Assembly (NCBI RefSeq): GCF_026262505.1
Contig: NC_067203.1
Coordinates: forward strand, 20,875,411-20,939,410
Length of the DNA stretch: 64,000 nucleotides
Source: Trichomonas vaginalis G3
Lineage: Eukaryota; Parabasalia; Trichomonadida; Trichomonadidae
Reading direction: 5' to 3'
In this document: positions 37,245 to 46,103 of the stretch, in pieces
How positions within the stretch are numbered: the first letter of the stretch is position 1
Layout: each line of letters starts with the position of its first letter
Notes under the pieces: generated by a model
Seen by the model: the letters and a program-made list of their open reading frames with translations, nothing else
What the model was told of the DNA's origin: nothing
Databases searched by the model: none
Translations under genes and position numbers: made by a program

Positions 37245-37754
37245 TCAAACTTTTTCAAGTAGTTCTGTTTCTGCAGCTCTCATATCATTAACCAACACAA
37301 CCTTGACTCTATTGACTGTACTGTCATATCTTAGAGTTATATTATATGTTCTTCCTATCTTATATCTTTTTGTGTTGAAGTCCTTCGGTTTCTGAACGAT
37401 GTAAAGTAAGCCTTCACTGCAACGTTCTGAGTCGAATAAACCATATGTTATGAAGTTATATCCAACAACTGGGTCTAACCATAACAAAACTATTGGTATA
37501 AGACTTTTGTCTATAAGATATGCTGTAGTTCCATAGAATCTTACCGATATCATAAGCTCAGGATTTCTTGTCAAAATTTTCTGACTAGAAGCAATTCTAA
37601 CCCAGTCCTTTGCTTTCTTTCCAGATGGAGATAAAATGTCTGACAAAGAATATTTGTTGTATTTCTTTGAGTATCTTACGTTTAAATCACCTATTCTAAC
37701 CACTTTGGTGTCATTGTCTATCTTTCTAACTGTTTCAAACTCAATGTTTGACAT
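37245..37754 (-). CDS. KilA-N-cluster protein with T5orf172 (GIY-YIG-like) domain
   Basis: About 170 residues from MSNIEFETVRKI (ATG at 37754, right after the leader module). N-terminal half is related in pattern to KilA-N/MSV199 proteins. The C-terminal segment GLLYIVQKPKD, YKIGRTYNI, LRYDST and AAETELLEK shows the T5orf172 pattern, a GIY-YIG-like nuclease/DNA-binding domain that accompanies KilA-N in NCLDV-type viruses. Probably binds DNA. Possibly shortened at its C-terminus. Confidence 0.65.
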   Translation of the reverse strand: MSNIEFETVRKIDNDTKVVRIGDLNVRYSKKYNKYSLSDILSPSGKKAKDWVRIASSQKILTRNPELMISVRFYGTTAYLIDKSLIPIVLLWLDPVVGYNFITYGLFDSERCSEGLLYIVQKPKDFNTKRYKIGRTYNITLRYDSTVNRVKVVLVNDMRAAETELLEKV

Positions 37755-37755
37755 T

Positions 37756-37826
37756 TTTGTTCTTACATACAAAATAAAAAAAATATTTTATAAAAAACTA
37801 ACTTTATTTTTTCTATCTTAAGGAAA
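37756..37826 (-). promoter_or_regulatory. Repeated leader module upstream of KilA-N-cluster genes
   Basis: Reading on the - strand: CTTAAGATAG, A-rich, AAATAAAGTTAGTTTT, a T-rich tract, then ATTTTGTATGTAAGAAC and the ATG. Near-identical modules lie directly before the starts at 13760 (13783-13815), 13399 (partial), 36968 (36970-37035), 39573 (39575-39645) and 40411 (40412-40470). Constant position and conservation among otherwise diverged intergenic DNA suggest a promoter and transcription start. Confidence 0.6.
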
Positions 37827-37827
37827 T

Positions 37828-38658
37828 TCATGATTTTCATAGAGTTTTGGCGACTACGTTTTCTTACGTACTCGCTGTTCTTCATGATTTTCATAGAGTT
37901 TTAGGCGAGTAAGATTTTCTTACCTACTCGCTGTTCTTCATGATTTTCATGTGTTTTAGGCAAGGCCGGTAAAATCCGGTCTAGAGAAATTTTACGATTT
38001 TCGTACGGAATCTCTACCCTCGGAAAACCGAGGGTAGCAAACATATGCCATTTTACTCAGATTTTTGTGCTGAATTCAGCAAAAATATATTTTAGGGTAG
38101 AAGGTTAGATCTCACCTCTTTTCTAACCTCTTTTCTACCCTCTTGAATTTGTCAAGACTTCATCGTACATGTTTTGTCATGATTTCATCGTACATGTTTT
38201 GTCATGATTTCATCGTACATGTTTTGTCATGATTTCATCGTAATGAGCGTAAATCAGACAAAAATATATTTTAGGGTAGAAGGTTAGATCTAACCTGTTT
38301 TCTCACCTCTTTTCTACCCTCTTGAATTTGTCAAGACTTCTTCGTAAATGTTTTGTCAAGACTTCTTCGTAAATGTTTTGTCAAGACTTCTTCGTAATGA
38401 GCGTAAATCAGACAAAAATAAAGTTTAGGTGAAGAGGTGCGATCTCACCCGTTTTCTCACCTGTTTTCTCACCTCAGTTATTTTATAAGCGTTTTACATG
38501 GTAAACGTTATTTTTTAAATTTTGTGAAAACTCAACGGTTTGACACAAGCCCTAAAAATTATTTTACTCAGATTTTTGTGCTGAATTCAATAAAAATAAA
38601 GTTTAGGTGAAGAGGTGCGATCTCACCTATTTTTTCACCTGTTTTCTCACCTGTTATT
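37828..38658. repeat. Non-coding repeat block between KilA-N-cluster genes
   Basis: About 830 bases without a gene. Contains hairpins GGCGAGTAAG/CTTACCTACTCGC (about 37912), CCCTCGGAAAACCGAGGG (about 38013), three or more copies of the AGATCT- or CGATCTCACC-centred palindrome module, and tandem TGTTTTGTCATGATTTCATC units (38150-38400). Confidence 0.75.
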
Positions 38659-39573
38659 TTATAAGCGTTTTACATGAATTGTACGATGTATATTTGAAAT
38701 TCTAAACAGTTTTGTAGCTTCTATTTCTTCTGTCAGTATGTCAAAAGTTTTAACGATACCGAAAGTTTCTTTATACTTCTTCTTGACGTCAGATAGAAGG
38801 AAATCGTCAGCAGTTGGATAGTTTTTGTTCAGAAATTCTAACATGTCCATTTTATCTTCTGCTGGTTTTTCTGCTTCTTTCTTTAAATCTGCATAGTCGT
38901 TTCTCATACGTTCTATCTCTTTGACGGAGTAGTTATATTTCCTAATTGCTGCTTTACATTTAGAACATTGCGGGTTCATTTTTGCGTTATATTCTGAAAC
39001 CTTACCAGCTAAAACAACTAAAGCGTCAATGGTTTTCTTTAACTCAAAAGTTGCTGGTTTTATTTGTTCATTCCATACCTTACCTCTTCTATCTTTATCT
39101 CTTATCTGCCATACACATTCAGCAACTAACGAAACAAAGTTGTCGTAGGTCTTAAACTCCCCAGATTTATATATGTCAGAAACATTCTTATATACCATGT
39201 CGCAATCTTTGTCCATAACCTTATGGTTGCAATGAAATCCTAGAAACTCATAATTTACCTTACGAATGAACTTCTTTATTTCTACTGAGTCAGTTGCTTT
39301 GACTTCTATTTCATCGAATTCAGGAATAGTGAGTTTTTGTTGCTGAATTTCAGGTAGTTTAGGCAAATGGTCGATGAGGTCCTGCATGTCATAAAGATAC
39401 TGTTCATTTGTTTCATCTTTCGCACTACAGTCTAAATTACATGTTAAAAGTTCTTGCTTTATCTTCTGGATTTTTGTTTCAAAAGTATATGAAGAAGGAA
39501 TGAAGCTTTTCATTTCTACTAACATAGATGTTGGATTCATAACTAACGAGTTTGGTGCTGTTGTTGCTAACAT
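38659..39573 (-). CDS. Unknown protein of the KilA-N cluster, 304 residues
   Basis: One open frame with a helical, Glu/Lys-rich composition. NPTSMLVEMKSF near the start, a possible metal-binding CSKCKAAIRKYN at about 205, and FHCNHKVMDKDCD at about 120. The first third is duplicated at 13425-13760. It sits behind the repeated leader module. I do not recognise the family; a DNA-related role is inferred from its KilA-N neighbours only. Confidence 0.55.
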   Translation of the reverse strand: MLATTAPNSLVMNPTSMLVEMKSFIPSSYTFETKIQKIKQELLTCNLDCSAKDETNEQYLYDMQDLIDHLPKLPEIQQQKLTIPEFDEIEVKATDSVEIKKFIRKVNYEFLGFHCNHKVMDKDCDMVYKNVSDIYKSGEFKTYDNFVSLVAECVWQIRDKDRRGKVWNEQIKPATFELKKTIDALVVLAGKVSEYNAKMNPQCSKCKAAIRKYNYSVKEIERMRNDYADLKKEAEKPAEDKMDMLEFLNKNYPTADDFLLSDVKKKYKETFGIVKTFDILTEEIEATKLFRISNIHRTIHVKRL

Positions 39574-39748
39574 GTTCTTACAATAAAAATAAAAAATATT
39601 TTTTTAAAAAAACTAACTTTATTTCATCTGTCTTAAGGAAATTCATGAAAATTCAACGGGTGAGAAAAGAGGGTAGAAAAGAGGTTAGATCTAACCTTCT
39701 ACCCTAAACATTATTTTGTGCTGAATTCAATAAAAATAAATGGTTCAT

Positions 39749-40411
39749 TTACTCACAATATTTTTTTACAAAACGACCCCAAACTTTTAACTTCTTTTCT
39801 GCAGCTTCAAATGCTATCTTAGCGAGTTCATATTCTCTAAATTCTCTCTTTAAATCTTCTTGTTCCCATTGGTCTAGTTCGTATGGAGAATCTCTATAAC
39901 CATAACATATCTCACGTTCATGTTCTAATTGTTTTCCGCACATTTTTCCAACTTCTTCTTCAAACAAATGTTTTGCATTTTCTACTGTATCTTCAAGTTC
40001 TTCTTCATCTAACTTCTCATGAACTTTCTTGTCTATGGAGTCCATAATTTTTCCAACTGCTATGCAATATTTTGGAGAAGCCCACATTGCTATATAGTTT
40101 ATAAGTCTTGGGTCTACATACGTTCCTCTAACCTGTCTGATTTCATCAGGAATTCCTGCATGAATTTTGTATAAAAACCAACCGCCGGAATTCCGGCGGT
40201 TGCTATATTCTTCACAAAATGCCTTATAATACTCTTCCCAGGACTTATTTTCCAACAACTTTCTAAAGTCTTTCCTAAACTGCTGACACATATTTGTTGC
40301 ATTTATATAACCATCCTTGTCTCTACGTAAGACTTCAATACCGTTATAAGTGCCTTTCGTGAATGTTTCGCCATTATATTTGTTCGTGAATGTTTTTGCT
40401 TCGACTGACAT
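39749..40411 (-). CDS. KilA-N domain protein
   Basis: About 220 residues from MSVEAKTFTNKYNGE (ATG 40411 behind the leader module; the longer frame upstream only reads through the leader). Clear KilA-N: VLRRDKDGYINATNMCQQF, then KSWEEYYKAF, then GTYVDPRLINYIAMWASPKY. A long Glu/Lys helical C-terminus follows. A 24-bp perfect palindrome inside the gene (40179-40202) encodes NRRNSGGW in frame. KilA-N proteins bind DNA in phages and large viruses; here it may bind the palindromes that flank its gene. Confidence 0.85.
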   Translation of the reverse strand: MSVEAKTFTNKYNGETFTKGTYNGIEVLRRDKDGYINATNMCQQFRKDFRKLLENKSWEEYYKAFCEEYSNRRNSGGWFLYKIHAGIPDEIRQVRGTYVDPRLINYIAMWASPKYCIAVGKIMDSIDKKVHEKLDEEELEDTVENAKHLFEEEVGKMCGKQLEHEREICYGYRDSPYELDQWEQEDLKREFREYELAKIAFEAAEKKLKVWGRFVKKYCE

Positions 40412-40479
40412 ATCTGTCCTTACATACAAAATAAAAAAAAATAAAAAAATAAAACTAACTTTATTTTTTATTTCGGGAA

Positions 40480-40800
40480 AATTCATGAAAATTCAAGAGG
40501 GTAGAAATGAGGGTAGAAAAGAGGTTAGATCTAACCTTCTACCCTAAATTATATTTTTGCTGAATTCATGAGTTTTGGTTGAAAGAATACGGTGGAGCCA
40601 AAAGTGGCTCGACCTCAAAACAAGCATTTTGTGAAGAATAATACAAAATTCAACGGGTGAGAAAAGAGGTGAGAAAACAGGTGAGATCTCACCTTCTACC
40701 CTAAACATTATTTTTGTGCTATGTTTTCTGTATAAAATTCATGAAAATTCAAGAGGGTAGAAAAGAGGTTAGATCTAACATGCTAACATAAACATTATTT
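40480..40800. repeat. Palindrome-rich intergenic block
   Basis: Three successive modules of the form GAGGGTAGAAAAGAGGTTAG-ATCTAACC..TACCCTAAA (about 40495-40550, 40650-40705, 40750-40795) and a hairpin GAGCCAAAAGTGGCTC (about 40592). No gene. Confidence 0.75.
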
Positions 40801-40801
40801 T

Positions 40802-41662
40802 TCAATACTTTTTCAGCACTTTTCCGTAGTTATATATGAAAGACAATTCGAGATAAAAGTCATAGTACAATGGAATAATATGTTGCACACCATTTGTTGT
40901 GAACCAAACTTGAAAGTCAGAGAAACTGTTACTAGGTGGTTCGTAGAATTTAGAAGCAAAGTCATAAAAGTCCTTACCAATACATAGAAAACTATTGTTG
41001 CTTGAACTGAAACTTGCATGACACATAACATTTTGAGGGTCAAACACGTTTCTATAAACTGTCAAATCTGCTGGTGGAAGTATAAATTTAAATGGACCAT
41101 CTGGTGGTAATGGTTCGTTCTGGTTTAGTAACCGAAGAAATTGTGCCCAAGAACGTTTGTCTACTTTCCAAAATAAAAACTCTGTATCTCTTGGAGGGTT
41201 AATTTCAATCTTTTGAAATGAAACGGTGGAGTTCATCTTGTCATATTCTAGTTTCAGATAGTATGTTCCATTTAGTAAAGAGTCGTATTTTTCTTGAAAT
41301 TCCCAATAATATTTGTTCATTTGAGTTTGAAAGTCATTTAGAGTTTTCTCAAGACTTTCGTCTGAACGAACTGTAAAGATTCTCATTTCGTCAAATTTGT
41401 CTATTAGACCATCATGACCTTTATACTGCCCATGAAAATATACTGCGAACATAAATGCGTTAGTTCTATTTGAAAACAAAACTCTTCTAAATCCTATTGC
41501 CTTTGCATCTGAAGGACTTTGAAGCCAACGAATTGGATAGTCAAACCTGTATATTCGGGATGAAATTTCTTCATCTGATATTGTCCTACCAGCATTTGTA
41601 AAGATATAGTCTAACGGTTTTGTATCTGCTACTTTTGTTCTTTGTTTTTCAACCTGAAGCAT
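40802..41662 (-). CDS. Candidate minor capsid/penton protein A of copy 2
   Basis: 286 residues in one open frame. Conserved landmarks shared with the broken paralogue at 47848-48696: TKPLDxxFTN, RFDYPIRWLQSPS, KAIGFRR, VFDP, HASFS, NSFLC, YEPPS, SDFQVWFTT and IIPLY..FYLELSFIYN. The beta-rich ending VWFTTNG..LELSFIY is of the penton type and may match 16498-16977 of copy 1. Two copies in opposite orientation suggest duplication or two related capsid components. Confidence 0.5.
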   Translation of the reverse strand: MLQVEKQRTKVADTKPLDYIFTNAGRTISDEEISSRIYRFDYPIRWLQSPSDAKAIGFRRVLFSNRTNAFMFAVYFHGQYKGHDGLIDKFDEMRIFTVRSDESLEKTLNDFQTQMNKYYWEFQEKYDSLLNGTYYLKLEYDKMNSTVSFQKIEINPPRDTEFLFWKVDKRSWAQFLRLLNQNEPLPPDGPFKFILPPADLTVYRNVFDPQNVMCHASFSSSNNSFLCIGKDFYDFASKFYEPPSNSFSDFQVWFTTNGVQHIIPLYYDFYLELSFIYNYGKVLKKY

Positions 41663-43924
41663 TTAATATATGTAAAAATATATTGTTTTAAAATAGTATG
41701 CCATTTCATATTTCTCATCTAACAAACAAGTTTCCCAACGGTCTTCTCCAACAAACTCAGCGTACATTTCAAATAATTTTTTACTTCATGCAATGTTTTA
41801 TTTCTGTGCCGTCTTCAAGTATGCCCCAATACTTACGCTTGGAGAGGACATGAACTTCGGAAAATACCTTATCTAGCTTAAAACAGCCCATCTTTTCACC
41901 GACCATGCCCATTTCAATGAGTTTGTTGTACCCTTCTTCGTTCGTCATGAGTGCGTCAATGTTCTCATAGTAAACCACAACTTTGGATTTGACTTCGGAG
42001 AAGAATTTGTTGTAGTTGTCAAGGACTGCCTTTGCGAACTGAGGGTAAGACCAATGTTCGACAATAGGTTTTAATGTGGTTACTAAGCCACTTTGACCTT
42101 GAGTGAATTCGTACTTCAAAACAAAAGGAGAAAACCTTTCAACAAAGTTGACCTTCTCATAATGTTTACTCTTCATCTCTTGAGGTTTTTTAATGGAATA
42201 TCCCCATGTCGAATTCATAAGCAATTTGAGTGTCATTGCAAGTTTGGGGTTTGAAGCTTTCCTAATATCATACAGTTGTTGTATGACTTTTCCAACTGTA
42301 TAGTTCCTTCCCGGGAACTCACCATCTTCGTTTGGAATTCCAGTCGGAATATATTGGACAAACCTCATGTATGCAGCGTTAAGGTCGACATAGTATATCT
42401 TTTCGTTTGAGTCGAACTTGTCGCAACCAATTGGTCCAGTTTGTGAAATTCAAGTGAGTCTCTTATCTTCTGAGAAACTTCTCCTGTTATCTCATAAACA
42501 TCGTCGAAGCAACCTGTTTCATATAAAACCTTCTGACCTAACTCAGATGCTCTCCAATACAATTTGACGTCAATTGGATGTCTCAATGGAAGTTTGTTTA
42601 TAGCATCTTGAAGTTCTTGCAACCTCATTGGAAGTTCTTCTGGTTCAGGTTGGTATCCGAACAATCCAACTCCTTTTGGAATTGTGTACTTCTTTGTACT
42701 AGAACTTTGTCTGGAAACTTTTGGTCTTGCTAACAATGAAAAGTTTGTTTCGTCTTTTGGTACAAAAGTTTCTGTCAGCTTGTCATCTGGAATTGGTTCC
42801 AACAAACCTTTCTCGAAAAGAATGTTTACAGCTCTGACAATGTTGCACTTGCCTTTTCCGAACAATGGGTTTGTAAGACTTTCGTTCAACATGAAGTGGT
42901 TGTGGACAATTGCAATCTTCAACCATGGTAAATTGAACTCAACAACATAGTCGTCATGTGAAGAACCTTTAGCTGTAGGTATGTTGACTCGGATATTGAC
43001 ATTTGCCAACGGTGCAATTTTTGCCAATTGACCTCTGAGAATGTACCTTGTCTTCACACATGACTCAAGATACTTCATCTTCTCATCTGTAACAAGACCA
43101 GAGTTCCTGAGACATGTAAGAATGCAAGGTTCATTGACAATTGTTTCAATTGAATTGTAAATTCCATACCTTGTCAAGTCAATGTCAGACTTATTTATGA
43201 ACGGGAAGTATCCAGCATGTTGTCTGACTGCTTGAGGGTTAGGTTGGTACCATTCGAACTTGACACTTGCAATTCCTTCAATTGCATTCAAAATGTCTGA
43301 GTCGGAGTCAAACATTTGTTCTCTCTTTGTAGTCTTGAAAGCGTCAAGAAGCATTGCAGCTGTTGTGACATTGCCATGTGCATAGTAAATGTGACCATCC
43401 AAATCTGTTATGGTCAATCTGAGATTGTATCCTTTCTTATTTCCGTCTTGTATGGCAGCAAGTACACCATGAAGCCTTCTTTGTTCTTTCCTTCGTCAAA
43501 GTTTACTGTAAAGGTTCGACCAGATGTAATTTGACTTCTAACTTCACGATACTTCTCATATGCATATCTTGTTCTTTCCATGGGAGCATGACCATCCTCT
43601 GCACTACCTTTTTTCCTTCTCAAGGATGCAATTGTTCGTCATGTTTCCAGTAGAATCTGGCAAAGCGTCGTGTCCTTCAACTTGAGGTTCACTAACATCG
43701 AAAGGCATGTCCATAAGACGTTCTTCTTCTAACCTCTCTAGTCTGTTTGGATAATTGGCACGTGCTGTTTCCAAATCCATTTCGTAGGTCAGACCAGCCA
43801 GTTTGTCATAGACTTTTATGGGTCTTCCTTTCCTATATTTAAACTTCTTCGAAACTCTCCAACCATATCTTTGCAACTCTGCTTTTATTCTAGCAGATTT
43901 TCTATCCATTCTATATGGGGGCAT
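41663..43924 (-). pseudogene. Family B DNA polymerase-like gene (broken copy)
   Basis: Palm-domain traces: LKLLMNSTWGYSIKKP (motif B), VVVYYENIDALMTNEEG at the place of motif C, then GEKMGCFKLDKVF and LSKRKYWG (thumb-side KxY region). The N-terminal part (MPPYRMDRKSARIKAEL, then a long middle segment) is unlike copy 1's polymerase and I see no clear exonuclease motifs. Several breaks. Probably a distinct, shorter protein-primed polymerase lineage. Confidence 0.7.
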
Positions 43925-43955
43925 TTTTATAAAAATAAAAAAAATTTTTTTTTCT

Positions 43956-44540
43956 TTACTTTACATAACCGCCTGCTGCCATAAGTCTTTGACGCCAACC
44001 CATACCAGCTAATGAAGGTTGACTTGGTTTAGTTTCCAAACTAAACTTTGGTTTTGGTTTATCTTCAGTTTTTGGTTTTTCTTCTTCTATCGGTTTTTCG
44101 TCACTTTTCGGTTCCTCTGACTTTTCCCCACCTGCAGGAACAGTTGTGTTGTCAACATCTTCATAAATATCATATGCCATTTGTTTTTGTTTTCCTTTCA
44201 ACTTTTTGTGTTTGTTGTAAAGTTTAGAATATTTCGACTCTAAGTCAATGAGATGTTCTATAATGAACTGTTGGTCAGTGAAGTAAACTTTTCCATCTGT
44301 TGTCTCTGCGGCTCCTTCAGACTTCAATATTTTATTTGTGAGAGTCTGTTTCTTTTTTGAGATACTAGCCGTTCCATTTCTATGAAAAGTGACTTTGTAG
44401 TTAGGGTTTGTATTTCCAGACCTGGCACTTTCTATTATTGAATTTTTCTCTTCATCTGTAAGTTCTTTGACAGGTTTTGACAATGGTTCTGAACTTTTTG
44501 TTTGTGGTGTCAAATCTACCGTTTCAACTTCTTCGGTCAT
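43956..44540 (-). CDS. Low-complexity charged protein
   Basis: 194 residues. Acidic start (MTEEVETVDL), a middle with FTDQQFIIEHLIDLESKYSK (coiled coil), a Pro/Glu/Lys-rich linker and a short basic end GMGWRQRLMAAGGYVK. Its leader, TTTTTTACTGAGATGAA before the ATG, is also found before the next gene (ATG 44711). Could be a scaffold or core protein; not recognised. Confidence 0.5.
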   Translation of the reverse strand: MTEEVETVDLTPQTKSSEPLSKPVKELTDEEKNSIIESARSGNTNPNYKVTFHRNGTASISKKKQTLTNKILKSEGAAETTDGKVYFTDQQFIIEHLIDLESKYSKLYNKHKKLKGKQKQMAYDIYEDVDNTTVPAGGEKSEEPKSDEKPIEEEKPKTEDKPKPKFSLETKPSQPSLAGMGWRQRLMAAGGYVK

Positions 44541-44546
44541 TTCATC

Positions 44547-44711
44547 TCAGTAAAAAATTTTAGTTTGGTTTGTTTTCAACTGGTTGTTGTTGTTTTTTAA
44601 GTCGTCTAAAACTTCCTGAGGTATAGGAAGAACTTGACAAACACGTTGTGTAACTGCTGGAAGTCGACAAATCCATCTTGAACCCATTTGTCTCAATGCT
44701 GTATTGTTCAT
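44547..44711 (-). CDS. Small hypothetical protein, 54 residues
   Basis: MNNTALRQMGSRWICRLPAV then an Asn/Gln/Lys-rich end. Same TTTTTTACTGAGATGAA leader as the neighbouring gene, which is the best reason to think it is real. Confidence 0.5.
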   Translation of the reverse strand: MNNTALRQMGSRWICRLPAVTQRVCQVLPIPQEVLDDLKNNNNQLKTNQTKIFY

Positions 44712-44730
44712 TTCATCTCAGTAAAAAACT

Positions 44731-45132
44731 TTACATTCCCCACGTTTGAGGCGGTTGAGGTTGGTTATTGTTTACCCATTGTTGTGCATGGTTATATCCT
44801 CTGTTAAAGAATCTTTCACCTTGGTCCATATAGTGTCCTGCTTGGTTATAGTAGTCATTTGCTTTGTTATAATAGTTTCCTGCTTGTCTTCCTACATTGT
44901 CCATCCATCCTTGAACTTTTCCTCTTGTTTCAGGATTTGGAATAAGATTTGCTGCATCTCGTGCTACATCCCAACCTTTCTGTACAGTTTGTATAATAGG
45001 TTGTGCTTTCTCTTTAAGTATACCTAATGTACTCAAAATCTTCCTTCCAACTCCAAATACACCTCTGGCTATTGTTCCAACTGCGGGCAAAAATCTGGAT
45101 GCAACTCCTGCTAATGCGCCAAATAAACCCAT
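44731..45132 (-). CDS. pVI-like amphipathic minor virion protein
   Basis: 133 residues, MGLFGALAGVASRFLPAVGT: Gly/Ala-rich hydrophobic start, amphipathic helix (KGWDVARDAANLIP), then repeated Tyr/Asn/Gln motifs (NYYNKANDYYNQAGHYMDQG). Comparable to 21410-21646 in copy 1 and to adenovirus pVI. Likely membrane-active capsid-internal protein; inferred from composition and context. Confidence 0.55.
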   Translation of the reverse strand: MGLFGALAGVASRFLPAVGTIARGVFGVGRKILSTLGILKEKAQPIIQTVQKGWDVARDAANLIPNPETRGKVQGWMDNVGRQAGNYYNKANDYYNQAGHYMDQGERFFNRGYNHAQQWVNNNQPQPPQTWGM

Positions 45133-45149
45133 TTCTTATGGGTTAAAAA

Positions 45150-46103
45150 ATGACGAATCCAAACAAGGACCCCTATGTTTCTAAAGCGACAAAGAAAGCA
45201 CTCATGGTAAAAATCTTTAGTTCAACACCAAATGCTTGGTTTATGGATATCTTGGAAAATTCCGAGGTATAGAGAAGATGGACCACCATACTGGCTAATA
45301 TTTGTCGGTCAAAACACAAGATACTGTGAAGCCATACCATTATGGTCCAAAATATTTTAGATGTGAAAACTGCTTTGACAATATTCGTTGACAAATACCA
45401 TCCAACAAAACTGACATCTGACTGTGAAAGTTCTTTCAAATCAGATGATGTAAAAAACTATCTGCGTTCAAAAAATGTAAACAATATTTCATTGTCGACC
45501 AAAACCATTCTGCTCTTGGTGTCATTGACGGTTGTATAAAAATGTTAAGAGACTTAAACCAACCACAAGGTGGTGAAGCAATGAAATGTCATATGACGAC
45601 AAGTATAGACACTTCTCCATGGCAAAGATGAGACAAGTTTTAAATATTTACAATAGCCGTAAACAAAAAGGTTTGGGAAACCACTCCCCGAAGAAATGAA
45701 AAACAACCCTGACTTAGAGAAAGACTATATATTTAATAATTTAGTCAAAAGAGACAAACAAGAAAGAATGCCGGGCTTCAAACTTAAGAAAGGTGACAAA
45801 GTAAAAATAGAAATACCTAAACGCGACCCATATGAAAATACTATTGACTATGACAACAATGGGAACTCGACAGGTACTCACATTCGTGTTCGTAAAAATA
45901 GAAGAAAGTATACAAGAGAATATTATGAAGTTTTAGGCAAACATGGCAAAATGTACAGACTGCAAGCAGAAGATAAAACTACTATTGTCAGACCTCGTTT
46001 CAAACTTGTCAAAGTTCAAGGTGGTATACTTTCAAAGACAGTTCCTAACAAATATAAGACAACTCCTGACCAATATGCTAAAGAAGTTGAAAATGACGAC
46101 TAA
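45150..46103 (+). pseudogene. Retroviral-type integrase (broken copy)
   Basis: Traces of the RNase H-like core: NAWFMDILEN, VKTALTIFVDKYHPTKLTSD, SSFKSDDVKNYLRSKNV and LGVIDGCIKMLRDLNQP, then a basic C-terminal SH3-like part (FKLKKGDKVKIEIPKRDP). Corresponds to 10290-11711 in copy 1. Around four breaks. Confidence 0.8.
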
